Source: Streptomyces sp. SID14478 (GTDB lineage: Bacteria > Actinomycetota > Actinomycetes > Streptomycetales > Streptomycetaceae). From it: a stretch of DNA of 45,655 bases. The DNA lies in NCBI RefSeq assembly GCF_010548525.1, contig NZ_JAAGMG010000912.1:1-45655 (forward strand), given 5' to 3'. Position numbers and translations under genes: made by a program. Below, piece by piece: positions 1 to 8,443 of the stretch (position 1 is the stretch's first letter; each line of letters opens with the position of its first letter). Under the pieces are notes generated by a model, which saw only the letters and a program-made list of their open reading frames with translations, was not told where the DNA came from and did no database searches.

Positions 1-542
1 CCCTCCGCCCGGTGGCGCTCGCGCTCCTCGACCTGGCGATGCCGCGGGACATCGACGCGGCCGCGCACCGCATCGACGGGGTCCGCCTCGTCGACATCGA
101 GTCCCTCGCCGACGCCTCCGCCGACGCCCCGATGGCCGCCGACGTGGACCAGGTGCGGGCGATCGTCGGCGAAGAGGTCGCCGCGTTCGGTGCCGCCCAG
201 CGGGCCGCGCACATCACGCCGACCGTCGTCGCGCTGCGCACGATGGCCGCGGACGTGGTGGCAGGAGAGATCGCGCGCCTCGACGGCCGGCTGCCCGGCC
301 TCGACGACAAGCAGCGCGCGGAGATCACCCAGACCGTGCGGCGCGTGGTGGACAAGCTGCTGCACGCGCCGACCGTACGGGTCAAGCAGTTGGCGGCCGA
401 GCCCGGCGGTGCCGGGTACGCGGACGCGCTGCGGACCCTGTTCGACCTGGACCAGGAGACGGTCGCAGCCGTCTCCCGGGCCACCCCCCAAGACCGTGAA
501 TCCGCTACCGGCACGGCAGGCAAGAATCGAGGCCCGGCATGA
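1..542 (+). CDS. hemA: Glutamyl-tRNA reductase, C-terminal part (5' end outside window)
   Basis: This is the 3' end of the gene for the NADPH-dependent enzyme that reduces glutamyl-tRNA to glutamate-1-semialdehyde, the first committed step of C5 haem synthesis. The reading frame is open from base 3 to a TGA at 540-542. The visible ~179 residues hold the end of the NADPH domain (LALLDLAMPRDID) and the helical dimerisation domain (AAFGAAQRAAHITPTVVALR, then RRVVDKLLHAPTVRVKQLA). The catalytic N-terminal domain lies upstream. The stop overlaps the hemC start (ATGA), so the two are translationally coupled. In S. coelicolor this operon is rex-hemACD under the redox repressor Rex; that promoter would be outside the window. 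Confidence 0.95.
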   Translation, partial: LRPVALALLDLAMPRDIDAAAHRIDGVRLVDIESLADASADAPMAADVDQVRAIVGEEVAAFGAAQRAAHITPTVVALRTMAADVVAGEIARLDGRLPGLDDKQRAEITQTVRRVVDKLLHAPTVRVKQLAAEPGGAGYADALRTLFDLDQETVAAVSRATPQDRESATGTAGKNRGPA

Positions 543-1501
543 CCGCCGACAAAGCACTGAGGCTGGGGACCCGGCGCAGCAAGCTCGCCATGGCCCAGTC
601 CGGGCATGTCGCCGAAGCCGTACGCCAGTTGACCGGCCGCGAGGTCGAGCTGGTGGAGATCACGACGTACGGGGACACCTCCCGTGAGCAGCTGGCGCAG
701 ATCGGCGGCACGGGCGTCTTCGTGACCGCTCTGCGGGACGCGCTGGTGCGGGGCGAGGTGGACTTCGCGGTGCACTCCCTCAAGGACCTGCCGACCGCGC
801 AGCCCGAAGGGCTCGTGCTGGCCGCCGTGCCGCAGCGCGAGGACCCGCGCGACGTGCTGATCGCGCGCGACGGCCTGACGTTCACCGAGCTGCCCCCGGG
901 CGCCCGGGTCGGCACTGGTTCGCCGCGCCGCATGGCCCAGCTCAACGCGTACGCGAAGAGCCACGGCCTCACCATCGAGACCGTGCCGATCCGCGGGAAC
1001 ATCGACACCCGCATCGGCTACGTACACAAGGGGGAGCTGGACGCCGTGGTCCTCGCGGCGGCCGGGCTCAACCGCCTCGGCCGGAGCGGCGAAGTCACCG
1101 ACTTCCTCTCCACCGACATCGTCCTGCCCGCCCCCGGCCAGGGGGCACTGGCAGTCGAGTGCACCGCGAACAACGGTGAACTCGCCGCCGCGCTCGCCGA
1201 GTTGGACGACCCGTACACCAGGGTCGCCGTGACCGCCGAGCGAGCCCTGCTCGCCGCCCTGGAGGCCGGCTGCAGCGCACCTGTGGGTGCGCTGGCCGAC
1301 CTGCTGGCCGACGGGCAGATTGTCAAGGAAATGCGCCTGCGCGGCGTCGTCGGTACCACCGACGGCTCCGAACTGGTGCAGCTGTCCACCACCGGTCCCG
1401 TGCCCTCGTCCGAGGACGAGGCGCTGGCTCTCGGGCGGGAACTCGCCGCCGAGATGCTGGCCAAGGGTGCGGCCGGTCTGATGGGGGAGCGAGCACGATG
1501 A
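539..1501 (+). CDS. hemC: Hydroxymethylbilane synthase (porphobilinogen deaminase)
   Basis: The enzyme polymerises four porphobilinogen molecules into hydroxymethylbilane in the cytoplasm. It has 320 residues, the usual length. The start LRLGTRRSKLAMAQ is the family N-terminal signature, LPTAQPEGLVLAAVP and GTGSPRRMAQL follow, and the dipyrromethane cofactor cysteine is Cys245 in LEAGCSAPVGAL. The ATG at 539 overlaps the hemA stop, and the hemC stop overlaps the hemD start (ATGA at 1498-1501), so hemA, hemC and hemD form one tightly coupled operon. Nothing about the protein is unusual. Confidence 0.97.
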   Translation: MTADKALRLGTRRSKLAMAQSGHVAEAVRQLTGREVELVEITTYGDTSREQLAQIGGTGVFVTALRDALVRGEVDFAVHSLKDLPTAQPEGLVLAAVPQREDPRDVLIARDGLTFTELPPGARVGTGSPRRMAQLNAYAKSHGLTIETVPIRGNIDTRIGYVHKGELDAVVLAAAGLNRLGRSGEVTDFLSTDIVLPAPGQGALAVECTANNGELAAALAELDDPYTRVAVTAERALLAALEAGCSAPVGALADLLADGQIVKEMRLRGVVGTTDGSELVQLSTTGPVPSSEDEALALGRELAAEMLAKGAAGLMGERAR

Positions 1502-3174
1502 GCCCCACCACCGCTGAATCGACCGCCTGCGCACTGGGGCACGTCACCTTCCTTGGTGCCGGTCCCGGTGACCCAGGACTGCTGACACTACGGGCCGTCG
1601 AGGCCCTGACCCGAGCGGATGTGCTGATCGCCGAGCCCGAAGTGCTCGACGTCGTACGGACGCACGCCAGGGCAGGCGTGACCGTGCTCGACGCGGGCAC
1701 ACCAGGACTCACGGCCGCCGCTGACGAGGCGTCAACTGCCGTCGCGGTCCCGGCTGTGAGGGACTGGGCCAATCTTGTCATGGAGGCCGCGCGGGGCGGC
1801 AAGCGGGTCGTGCGTGCGGTCACCGGGGACCCCGGGCTCGACACGTACGCGGCCGAGGAGATGCTCGTCTGCGCCTCCGAGGGCATCGACTTCGAGGTCG
1901 TACCCGGGATCGCCGCGGCCGTGGGCGTACCCGCCTACGCCGGTGTCCCGCTGCGTGACGCACAGGGCGCGGACGTCCGCTTCGTCGACGCCCGCACCGC
2001 CTCCGAGCGCTGCTGGACCGAGGTCGGCGCGTCCGACGGCACGGTCGTCGTGTCGACGACGCTCGACTCGGTGGCCGCGGCCGCGGGGGAACTGGTCGCG
2101 GCCGGCCGCAAGCCGGACACCCCGCTGTCCGTGACGGTCGCCGGGACGACGACCCGGCAGAAGACCTGGTCGGCGACGCTCGGCACGATCGCGCAGACGC
2201 TGAAGCAGGCGAAGGTGCTGCCGTCGCCGGAGGGCAACCGGCCGGTGATAGCCGTGGTCGGTGAGCGTTCCGCCGCCGCCCAGCGCGACCAGCTGTCGTG
2301 GTTCGAGTCCAAGCCGCTGTTCGGCTGGAAGGTGCTCGTGCCGCGCACGAAGGAGCAGGCGGCCTCGCTCTCCGACCAGCTCAGCTCCTACGGCGCCGTG
2401 CCGCACGAGGTCCCGACCATCGCCGTCGAGCCGCCGCGCACGCCGCAGCAGATGGAGCGCGCGGTCAAGGGCCTGGTCACCGGTCGCTACGAGTGGATCG
2501 CCTTCACCTCGGTCAACGCGGTCAAGGCCGTGCGCGAGAAGTTCGAGGAGTACGGGCTCGACGCCCGCGCCTTCGCCGGGATCAAGGTCGCGGCGGTCGG
2601 CGAGCAGACGGCCAACGCGCTGATCGCGTTCGGCGTCAAGCCGGACCTGGTGCCGAGCGGAGAGCAGAGCGCCGCCGGTCTCCTGGAGGACTGGCCGCCC
2701 TACGACCCGGTCTTCGACCCGATCGACCGCGTCTTCCTGCCGCGCGCCGACATCGCCACCGAGACCCTCGTCGCCGGGCTCATCGAACTGGGCTGGGAGG
2801 TCGACGACGTCACGGCCTACCGGACCGTACGGGCCTCGCCGCCGCCGGCGGACACCCGCGAGGCGATCAAGGGCGGCGGCTTCGACGCGGTGCTCTTCAC
2901 GTCGTCGAGCACGGTGCGCAACCTGGTGGGCATCGCCGGGAAGCCGCACAACGTGACCGTGATCGCCTGTATCGGCCCGGCCACGGCGAAGACCGCCGAG
3001 GAGCACGGGCTGCGGGTCGACGTCATGGCCCCCGAACCGTCGGTGCACAAGCTGGCCGCGGCGCTGGCCGACTTCGGCGCGCAGCGGCGGGCAGCGGCCA
3101 TCGAGGCAGGTGACCCGGTGACCCGGCCCAGCGAACGGCGGCCGGGAGCGCGGCGGCGTAGGGCCGCTCCGTAG
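1498..3174 (+). CDS. hemD: Uroporphyrinogen-III synthase fused to a CobA-like methyltransferase domain
   Basis: This 558-residue fusion has an N-terminal SAM-dependent tetrapyrrole methylase domain (about 15-250) and a C-terminal uroporphyrinogen-III synthase domain (about 265-530), which cyclises hydroxymethylbilane. The methylase domain keeps the first loop (GAGPGDPGLLT) and VVPGIAAAVGVPAYAGVPL. The canonical GGDP loop reads TGDPGLDTYAAEE, and the positions of the usual TGH and YMG motifs are not conserved (VDARTASERCW; VVVSTTLDSV), so its activity is doubtful. The HemD half carries WIAFTSVNAVKAV, VAAVGEQTANAL and VLFTSSSTVRNL. The gene is coupled to hemC and followed by a strong hairpin that separates it from hemB. 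Confidence 0.93.
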   Translation: MSPTTAESTACALGHVTFLGAGPGDPGLLTLRAVEALTRADVLIAEPEVLDVVRTHARAGVTVLDAGTPGLTAAADEASTAVAVPAVRDWANLVMEAARGGKRVVRAVTGDPGLDTYAAEEMLVCASEGIDFEVVPGIAAAVGVPAYAGVPLRDAQGADVRFVDARTASERCWTEVGASDGTVVVSTTLDSVAAAAGELVAAGRKPDTPLSVTVAGTTTRQKTWSATLGTIAQTLKQAKVLPSPEGNRPVIAVVGERSAAAQRDQLSWFESKPLFGWKVLVPRTKEQAASLSDQLSSYGAVPHEVPTIAVEPPRTPQQMERAVKGLVTGRYEWIAFTSVNAVKAVREKFEEYGLDARAFAGIKVAAVGEQTANALIAFGVKPDLVPSGEQSAAGLLEDWPPYDPVFDPIDRVFLPRADIATETLVAGLIELGWEVDDVTAYRTVRASPPPADTREAIKGGGFDAVLFTSSSTVRNLVGIAGKPHNVTVIACIGPATAKTAEEHGLRVDVMAPEPSVHKLAAALADFGAQRRAAAIEAGDPVTRPSERRPGARRRRAAP

Positions 3175-3183
3175 GACAGTGGT

Positions 3184-3229
3184 GGGGCGGGTGCCCGGTT
3201 CCGGCCGGGCGTCCGCCCCGCTTCCTTTT
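3184..3229 (+). terminator. Terminator of the hemACD operon
   Basis: A hairpin with arms GGGGCGG (3184-3190) and CCGCCCC (3213-3219) encloses a second perfect stem, GCCCGG/CCGGGC. It starts 10 bases after the hemD stop and is followed by CTTCCTTTTC, a U-rich stretch in RNA. It should insulate hemB from the upstream operon. Confidence 0.8.
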
Positions 3230-3282
3230 CGCAGGTACGTGTAGATGCGTGCAAGCACATGTAGGTACGAGGTGACAGTGCA

Positions 3283-4272
3283 GTGACTCGGTACGGCTCT
3301 TTCCCCGGTTCGCGCCCCCGGCGGCTGCGGACGACTCCGACCATGCGGCGCATGGTCGCCGAGACCCGGCTGCATCCGGCGGACCTGATCCTGCCCGCGT
3401 TCGTGCGCGAGGGCATCGACTCCCCGGTGGAGATCAGCTCGATGCCGGGCGTCTTCCAGCACACCCGGGACTCCCTGAAGAAGGCGGCGGTCGAGGCCGT
3501 CGAGGCGGGCGTCTCCGGGATCATGCTGTTCGGCGTGCCGCTGGACGAGAAGAAGGACGGCGCGGGGACGGACGGCACCGACCCGGACGGCATCCTCCAG
3601 GTCGCGCTGCGCGACGTACGCGCCGAGGTCGGCGACGACCTGATCGTCATGTCCGACCTGTGCCTCGACGAGTTCACCGACCACGGGCACTGCGGCGTCC
3701 TCGACGGGCAGGGCCGCGTCGACAACGACGCGACCCTGGAGCGGTACGCCGAGATGGCGCAGGTGCAGGCGGACGCGGGCGCGCACGTGGTCGGCCCGAG
3801 CGGCATGATGGACGGTCAGATCGGCGTCGTACGCGACGCGTTGGACCAGATCGGCCGGGAGGACGTGGCGATCCTGGCGTACACCGCGAAGTACTCGTCG
3901 GCGTTCTACGGCCCGTTCCGCGAGGCCGTCGGCTCCTCGCTGCGCGGCGACCGCAAGACGTACCAGCAGGACCCGGCCAACTCCCGGGAATCCCTGCGGG
4001 AGTTGGCGCTCGACCTGGAGGAGGGCGCCGACATGGTCATGGTGAAGCCGGCCGGTCCCTACCTCGACATCCTGGCGAAGGTGGCCGAGTCGGTGGACGT
4101 GCCGGTGGCCGCGTACCAGATCAGCGGCGAGTACGCGATGGTCGAGGCGGCGGCGCAGCGCGGCTGGATCGAGCGGGACCGGGCGATCATGGAGACGCTG
4201 ACCGGGATCAAGCGCGCGGGCGCGAACATGATCCTCACGTACTGGGCGACCGAGGCGGCACGCCAGTTGTAG
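3283..4272 (+). CDS. hemB: Porphobilinogen synthase (delta-aminolevulinic acid dehydratase)
   Basis: The enzyme condenses two 5-aminolevulinate molecules into porphobilinogen. It has 329 residues and reads through the whole family. The GTG at 3283 is preceded by GAGGTGA about eight bases upstream. The Schiff-base lysines sit in [18 protein letters not shown] and [14 protein letters not shown]. The metal-site motif is [14 protein letters not shown] (Cys127, Asp129, Cys137), a mixture of the zinc-type triple-cysteine site and the magnesium-type aspartate site. The gene lies after the hemD terminator, so it should have its own promoter. The short leader (3231-3282) contains an imperfect dyad around GTGC-AA-GCAC (3250-3259) that may or may not be regulatory. 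Confidence 0.96.
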   Translation: MTRYGSFPGSRPRRLRTTPTMRRMVAETRLHPADLILPAFVREGIDSPVEISSMPGVFQHTRDSLKKAAVEAVEAGVSGIMLFGVPLDEKKDGAGTDGTDPDGILQVALRDVRAEVGDDLIVMSDLCLDEFTDHGHCGVLDGQGRVDNDATLERYAEMAQVQADAGAHVVGPSGMMDGQIGVVRDALDQIGREDVAILAYTAKYSSAFYGPFREAVGSSLRGDRKTYQQDPANSRESLRELALDLEEGADMVMVKPAGPYLDILAKVAESVDVPVAAYQISGEYAMVEAAAQRGWIERDRAIMETLTGIKRAGANMILTYWATEAARQL

Positions 4273-4315
4273 TCCGTTGTCGTACGGTGAGGTCCGCCGG
4301 GTGAGAATGCCCGGC

Positions 4316-5482
4316 ATGACGACGCTCACGGCACGCGCCCTCAACAGGTCCACTCTCGCCCGGCAGTTGCTGCTGCGGCGCGAGGCGATCGGGGTCGAGG
4401 ACGCCATGAGGCGGGTTGTCGCGCTCCAGGCGCAGCAGCCCGCCTCGCCGTATGTGGCGCTGTGGAACCGGGTGGCGGGGTTCGAGGCGGACCAGTTGGA
4501 CGCGCTCTTCGCGGACTTCCGGGTGGTCAGGTCGACGCTGATGCGGATCACGCTGCACGCCGTGCACGTCGACGACTACCCGGCGCTGCGCGCGGCGGTG
4601 GAGCCGACGGTGCGGGGTGCGCGGCTGCGGGACCCGCGCTTCCGGGCGTCGGGGCTGACGGAGACGGACGCGCACGGCCTGCTGCCCGAGCTGCTAGCGC
4701 GTACCCAAGTGCCGTGCACCGCAAAGGAGTTGGGGGAGTGGCTGGGGCAACGGGTCGGTGTGGAGGGCCCAGCGGCGGCCACGGCAGGGCGGATGCTGCG
4801 CCAGTACGCGCCGTTGTGGCACGCGCCGGTGGCGGGCACGACGTGGGGTTTCACCTCGGACGCCCGGCAGTGCTTCGTCGCGGCGGCCGAGGGGCGGCGC
4901 CCGGAGCTGACGGACCCGGAAGCGGTGGCGGAGGGGCTGCGCGTCCTGGTGCGCCGGTACTTGGAGGGGTTCGGCCCGGCGTCCGTGGCGGACATGGCGC
5001 AGTTCGGTCTCGTGCAGAAGGGCCGGGTGCGGGCGGCGCTGGGGGAGGACCTCGAGGAGTTCACGGGGCCGGACGGGAAGACGGTGCTGTACGACGTGCC
5101 GGGCGGCCCCCGCCCGTCCGGCGAGGAACCGGCGCCGCCGCGGCTGCTGGCGATGTGGGACAGCGTGCTGCTCGCGTACGCCGACCGCGGCCGGCTCCTG
5201 CCGCCCGAGTACCGCAAGCACGTGACCCGGGTGAACGGGGACGTGCTGCCGACGGTGCTGGTCGACGGGTACGTGGCCGGAGTGTGGCGGGTGGCGGACG
5301 ACGGGGCCGGGATCGAGGTGGGCGCGTTCCGGCCGCTGCCGGCGCAGGTGTGGGAGGCGCTGGCGGAGGAGGCGCGGGGCTTGCTGGACCTGCTCACGGG
5401 GCGCGACGTGACGGCGTACCGGCGTTATGACCACTGGTGGGTGAAGGGGCTGCCGGTGGTGGAGACGCGGGCGTGGGGCTGA
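4316..5482 (+). CDS. Winged-helix HTH_42 (AlkZ-like) DNA-binding protein
   Basis: This 388-residue protein belongs to the HTH_42/DUF1006 family, which includes AlkZ of Streptomyces sahachiroi, a glycosylase that opens azinomycin interstrand crosslinks, and E. coli YcaQ (AlkX). The family's catalytic Q-x-Q motif is present as Gln38-Ala-Gln40 (VALQAQQPASPYVALW), so it may be an active glycosylase. Later blocks such as VRRYLEGFGPAS, PRLLAMWDSVLLAYADR and VDGYVAGVW fit the three tandem winged-helix domains. ATG 4316 was chosen because GGTGAG lies about ten bases upstream; ATG 4307 and TTG 4277 are in-frame alternatives. The substrate is unknown and no antibiotic cluster adjoins it. Confidence 0.8.
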   Translation: MTTLTARALNRSTLARQLLLRREAIGVEDAMRRVVALQAQQPASPYVALWNRVAGFEADQLDALFADFRVVRSTLMRITLHAVHVDDYPALRAAVEPTVRGARLRDPRFRASGLTETDAHGLLPELLARTQVPCTAKELGEWLGQRVGVEGPAAATAGRMLRQYAPLWHAPVAGTTWGFTSDARQCFVAAAEGRRPELTDPEAVAEGLRVLVRRYLEGFGPASVADMAQFGLVQKGRVRAALGEDLEEFTGPDGKTVLYDVPGGPRPSGEEPAPPRLLAMWDSVLLAYADRGRLLPPEYRKHVTRVNGDVLPTVLVDGYVAGVWRVADDGAGIEVGAFRPLPAQVWEALAEEARGLLDLLTGRDVTAYRRYDHWWVKGLPVVETRAWG

Positions 5483-5485
5483 CAG

Positions 5486-6145
5486 CTACTGCTTGCCGGT
5501 GCCGACGGGGTCGACGGTGACGCCCGCGTCGGTGGGGCTGGCGCTCGCCGGGAGGTTCAGGGTGATCGACAGGGTCTTGGAGTGGGTCCCGTTGGGCGGC
5601 GTGACGACGATCCGGTCGATGTTCACGCCGGAGCCGCCGGTGTCGTTGCGCGGGCTGTGGACGGTGAAGCGGGTCGTCTCGCCGTTCTTGAGGACGACGG
5701 TCGGGGTGGCGAGCCCGGTGCGCGTCGCGCTGATGGCGCCCGGGCCGCTGTCGACCTTGAGGTCGACGCCCGGGAAGCCCTTGAGGGAGCAGGCGTCGCT
5801 GGTGTTGCGGAGGCTGACGAGGAGGTCGCCCTCGCCCATGCCGTGGGTGACGCCGAAGGCGAGGTTCGCGGTCTTGCAGGGGCCGGTGTTTATCTGACCG
5901 CCGCCGCTGCCTTCGGCGGCCGAGTCGTTGCCGCCGGTGTCGCTGCTGGCGGTGGCCGTGGAGCCCTGCTCGGAGGCGTTGCTGCCGCTGGAGTCGGCGG
6001 AACCGGCGGACGAGGAAGAGGACGAGGGCGTCGAGGAACCGGAGTCGCTGCTGCCGGTGGCCGCGTCGTCGTTGCCCTGGCAGGCGGTGAGCGAGAGGCC
6101 GGCGACGAGGGCCAGGGCGGCGAGGGTGGTCTTCTGAGCGCGCAT
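5486..6145 (-). CDS. DUF4232-containing secreted lipoprotein
   Basis: This 219-residue protein starts with a lipoprotein signal peptide (MRAQKTTLAALALVAGLSL) and a lipobox L-T-A-C with Cys22. A ~65-residue Ser/Gly/Asp-rich linker follows, then a DUF4232 beta-sandwich domain from about residue 88 (GPCKTANLAFGV, LLVSLRNTSDACSLKGFPGVDL, then VVLKNGETTRFTVHS). DUF4232 proteins are common, functionally uncharacterised surface proteins of actinobacteria. GGAAGAGG lies 7 bases before the ATG. The gene is convergent with the AlkZ-like gene, only three bases apart. The long low-complexity linker probably lets the domain reach through the cell wall. Confidence 0.88.
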   Translation of the reverse strand: MRAQKTTLAALALVAGLSLTACQGNDDAATGSSDSGSSTPSSSSSSAGSADSSGSNASEQGSTATASSDTGGNDSAAEGSGGGQINTGPCKTANLAFGVTHGMGEGDLLVSLRNTSDACSLKGFPGVDLKVDSGPGAISATRTGLATPTVVLKNGETTRFTVHSPRNDTGGSGVNIDRIVVTPPNGTHSKTLSITLNLPASASPTDAGVTVDPVGTGKQ

Positions 6146-6717
6146 CGTGAGGCCTCTTCCAGGTGGGGGCGTTTGCCTTACTGATCAATAGGACTCGCTC
6201 GGCCCCGCGAGCCGTTCCGTCCAACTGCTTCCTTATACATGGCCGTTACATGAGATGGCATGGGCGGGGTGTGACGCGGCTGCCGGGTGTACGTCACCGA
6301 GGGCGGGGCGCGAGGTGGCTCTCGACCCCTGTTCAACCCCGGGAATTGGGGCTTGTGAGGGTGCGGGAGTGCGGAGCGGGGAGCGCGCCGGGGGACGTGG
6401 GGGAGCCGGTTTCCACGGCACGGCGGCACACTTGCGCGACCGTCCACCGCTGGGACAGTTCCGTGACAGGCCGGCTCTTGATCCCGTACGTCCTGCGCAC
6501 CTGCGCACCTGCGCACCTACGTACCTACGCACCTACGCCGCAACGCCGGTCAACTCACGACAGTGCGACGGATCTTGGCCGCTCTTGCCGGTGAACGAAT
6601 ACCTGTGGCCGTAGCCGGAGGAGAAGCCGCCGCCGCGCGATGCGTCCACTGCCGGGGGTGGGGCGGTAATGGGTCGAGTGCTCCGGTGAAGATCGGGCCG
6701 AGGCGCGGCGTCTCACC
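6146..6717. other. Intergenic region, 572 bp, no convincing gene
   Basis: This stretch separates two minus-strand genes. The right half of 6146-6260 must hold the promoter of the DUF4232 lipoprotein gene, and it is more AT-rich than its surroundings. Several short open frames cross it on both strands, but none has a homologue I recognise, a good ribosome site or normal codon bias. An 8-bp tandem array lies at 6492-6539. Confidence 0.6.
6492..6539. repeat. Six-copy 8-bp tandem repeat
   Basis: Six contiguous octamers: CCTGCGCA three times, then CCTACGTA, CCTACGCA and CCTACGCC. The copies differ mainly at one position (G to A) in the second half. No gene uses it, and the unit length is not a multiple of three. 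Confidence 0.85.
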
Positions 6718-7716
6718 CTAGGGGGAGGGAGGCGGCTGCCGAAATCCGGCGCCGCGGTGGAGGGCGGCGCGGATCTCGGCGACGAAGTGGGCGGGCCGGC
6801 GGAAGACGTCGAGTGCGGAGAAGCGCAGAAGGGACCGGACCTCGGGGCATCTCTGGATGCGGTTGAAGCGGTCGATGTCCCGTCGGTGGTGCTCGCGGGT
6901 GCCGTGGTACGCGTAACCCTCGACTTCGACGGCGAGCCCTTCGGCGCGGAAGAGGAAGTCGAGGCGCACCTGCCGCCCGTCGCCGGTGAACACCTCGGCC
7001 TGCGACTCGGGCCGCAACCCCGCGTCGGCCATGTGCAGCCGGGCCACGGTCTCGGCGGGGGAGCCCGACTTCGGGTCGACGAGGCTCAGCCATTCGCGGG
7101 TCCGGGCGGCGTGGCGATGGCGGGCAGGAAGCGCGGCGGTGACGTCGTGCAGGGCGAGGAGCGGAGCCCGGCGGTGACCACGGCCGACGGTCCGATAGGT
7201 GAGGGCGGATTCCACGGCTACGAGGGCGAGGTCGCGGGGACCGGACAGAAGGAGGTCGGCGAGGGTACGGGCCGGGGTGGTCACGCGTAAGCCCCGCACG
7301 TCCTGTACGTCGCTGGGGGCGAGACGCATGCGGTGTACGCGGCGGCGACTGCCATTGCTCCGCGTGCGGAGCGTCGGATCGATGAACTCCGGGGCAGGGC
7401 GGGCGATGTCGAGCGTCTCGATACGCCAGAGGGCGGCGGCCGCGAGGTGACTGACGACGAGCTGGGGGCACAGAAGCTGCTCGGCGAGGAGGCACGTACG
7501 AAGGTCGACGTCTGCGCCGGGGCCGGGTTCGGCCCATGCGCCGGCCCGCACTCGACGCCATCCTTCGCGTACCAACTGTCGGTGCAGTGGGCGCGGTTGC
7601 CATCCGGCGACGAGGGCGTGGGCGGTGAAGAGGATCCCGGAGCGGGCGAGGGTGCGGAGGCGCGGTGGGGGACCGGGGGTTCCCTGCGCCGACTTCGACG
7701 GGCTTCGCTGCTCCAT
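6718..7716 (-). CDS. AbiEi-like winged-helix plus DUF559 nuclease-like protein
   Basis: The 332-residue protein resembles the widespread actinobacterial type annotated as DUF559 or AbiEi-antitoxin-like. The N-terminal part (about 15-70, ILFTAHALVAGWQPRPLHRQ then WRRVRAGAWAE) looks like a winged-helix domain. The middle (VVSHLAAAALWRI, LRVTTPARTLADLL) matches the AbiEi core. The C-terminal ~100 residues match a Vsr-like endonuclease fold with acidic residues in RLDFLF and VEVEGYAYHG and a final LRFSALDVFRRP. ATG 7716 is preferred because it begins the recognisable protein; GTG 7827 would add a Pro/Arg-rich leader. No cognate toxin lies beside it. Its biological role is unknown. Confidence 0.72.
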   Translation of the reverse strand: MEQRSPSKSAQGTPGPPPRLRTLARSGILFTAHALVAGWQPRPLHRQLVREGWRRVRAGAWAEPGPGADVDLRTCLLAEQLLCPQLVVSHLAAAALWRIETLDIARPAPEFIDPTLRTRSNGSRRRVHRMRLAPSDVQDVRGLRVTTPARTLADLLLSGPRDLALVAVESALTYRTVGRGHRRAPLLALHDVTAALPARHRHAARTREWLSLVDPKSGSPAETVARLHMADAGLRPESQAEVFTGDGRQVRLDFLFRAEGLAVEVEGYAYHGTREHHRRDIDRFNRIQRCPEVRSLLRFSALDVFRRPAHFVAEIRAALHRGAGFRQPPPSP

Positions 7717-8223
7717 GGGGGCAAGGGTGCCGGGGTGGGGGCGGGGGCGGGGCGGGCTGTGGATAACTCGGACGGTGTGGAAAGTGCCGGTAGGAGCGCG
7801 GAGACGCGGGTGCCGTGGTCCGCTCACGTTGCCGGGTGGGCCGGACGGTGGTGGGTGGTGGCCCGTCGCTTCGCGACGGTGGGGTGGTGACGGTGGTTCG
7901 AAGTCGCCGATCCGCCGGTGGGCGCCTTCTTCCTTGGATTACGTGGCCGTTCTCCGGTGGGTGGCTGAGCTACCTCCGTTCGTTGAGCGTTGTCTGACCC
8001 CCGCCTTGGGCTGGCTTTCGGTGGTTGCGGAGGACGGGTGGAAGGGCAGAGAGTCACCACTTCCCCAAAGGCCCTTCGGTCGCCACCGCCACTCGACGTG
8101 GCTGGTTGAGCGGCGCGTATGTGGGGTGGTCACGGTGGACAAGACAAAGACGCAGCAAGGGGGAGGGGGTGGTGGGGCCGGTCCGTCGTCTGCTGGTGTG
8201 TGAGTGGTCCTCAGAGGGGTGGT

Positions 8224-8272
8224 GGAGGGTTCAGGACATCCCATGGAATGCGGTGGGTGTCCCGAACCCTCC
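8224..8272. repeat. Inner hairpin in the palindrome spacer
   Basis: Left arm 8224-8243 (begins GGAGGGTTC, ends CATCCCA) pairs with 8254-8272 (TGGGTGTCCCGAACCCTCC) with one gap and one or two mismatches around a ten-base loop. It is centred near 8248, about 60 bases off the centre of the outer palindrome, so it is a separate structure. Confidence 0.75.
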
Positions 8273-8333
8273 ATCAATCGAACTGGAGGGTCGGATGCGC
8301 CACGTGTGACGCGTGTGACGACCACACCCCCCC

Positions 8334-8443
8334 ACCAGCCGCACCCGACCCACGCCCCCCACCCCACCAGCCGCACCCGCCCCACGCCCCCACCAGCCGC
8401 ACTCGATCCACGCTCCCCCCCCACCAGCCGCACCCGACCCACC
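8334..8443. repeat. Four degenerate C-rich tandem repeats in the palindrome spacer
   Basis: Copies of ACCAGCCGCACCCGACCCAC begin at about 8334, 8366, 8392 and 8423 and are separated by runs of C. The minus strand is therefore very G-rich, with many runs of three or more G, and could form G-quadruplexes. The repeats are too long relative to the spacers, and too degenerate, for a CRISPR array. Confidence 0.8.

Noticed and set aside
3231..3282. Riboswitch or zinc-box before hemB
   Set aside because: Only an imperfect dyad around GTGC-AA-GCAC; too short and irregular to support a named element.
1732..4551. 939-codon minus-strand open frame across hemD and hemB
   Set aside because: Shadow of two firmly identified haem genes; composition is low-complexity and no motif is present.
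8334..8443. CRISPR-like array
   Set aside because: Repeats vary in sequence and spacing (32, 26, 31 bases), spacers are just C-runs of a few bases, and there are no cas genes.
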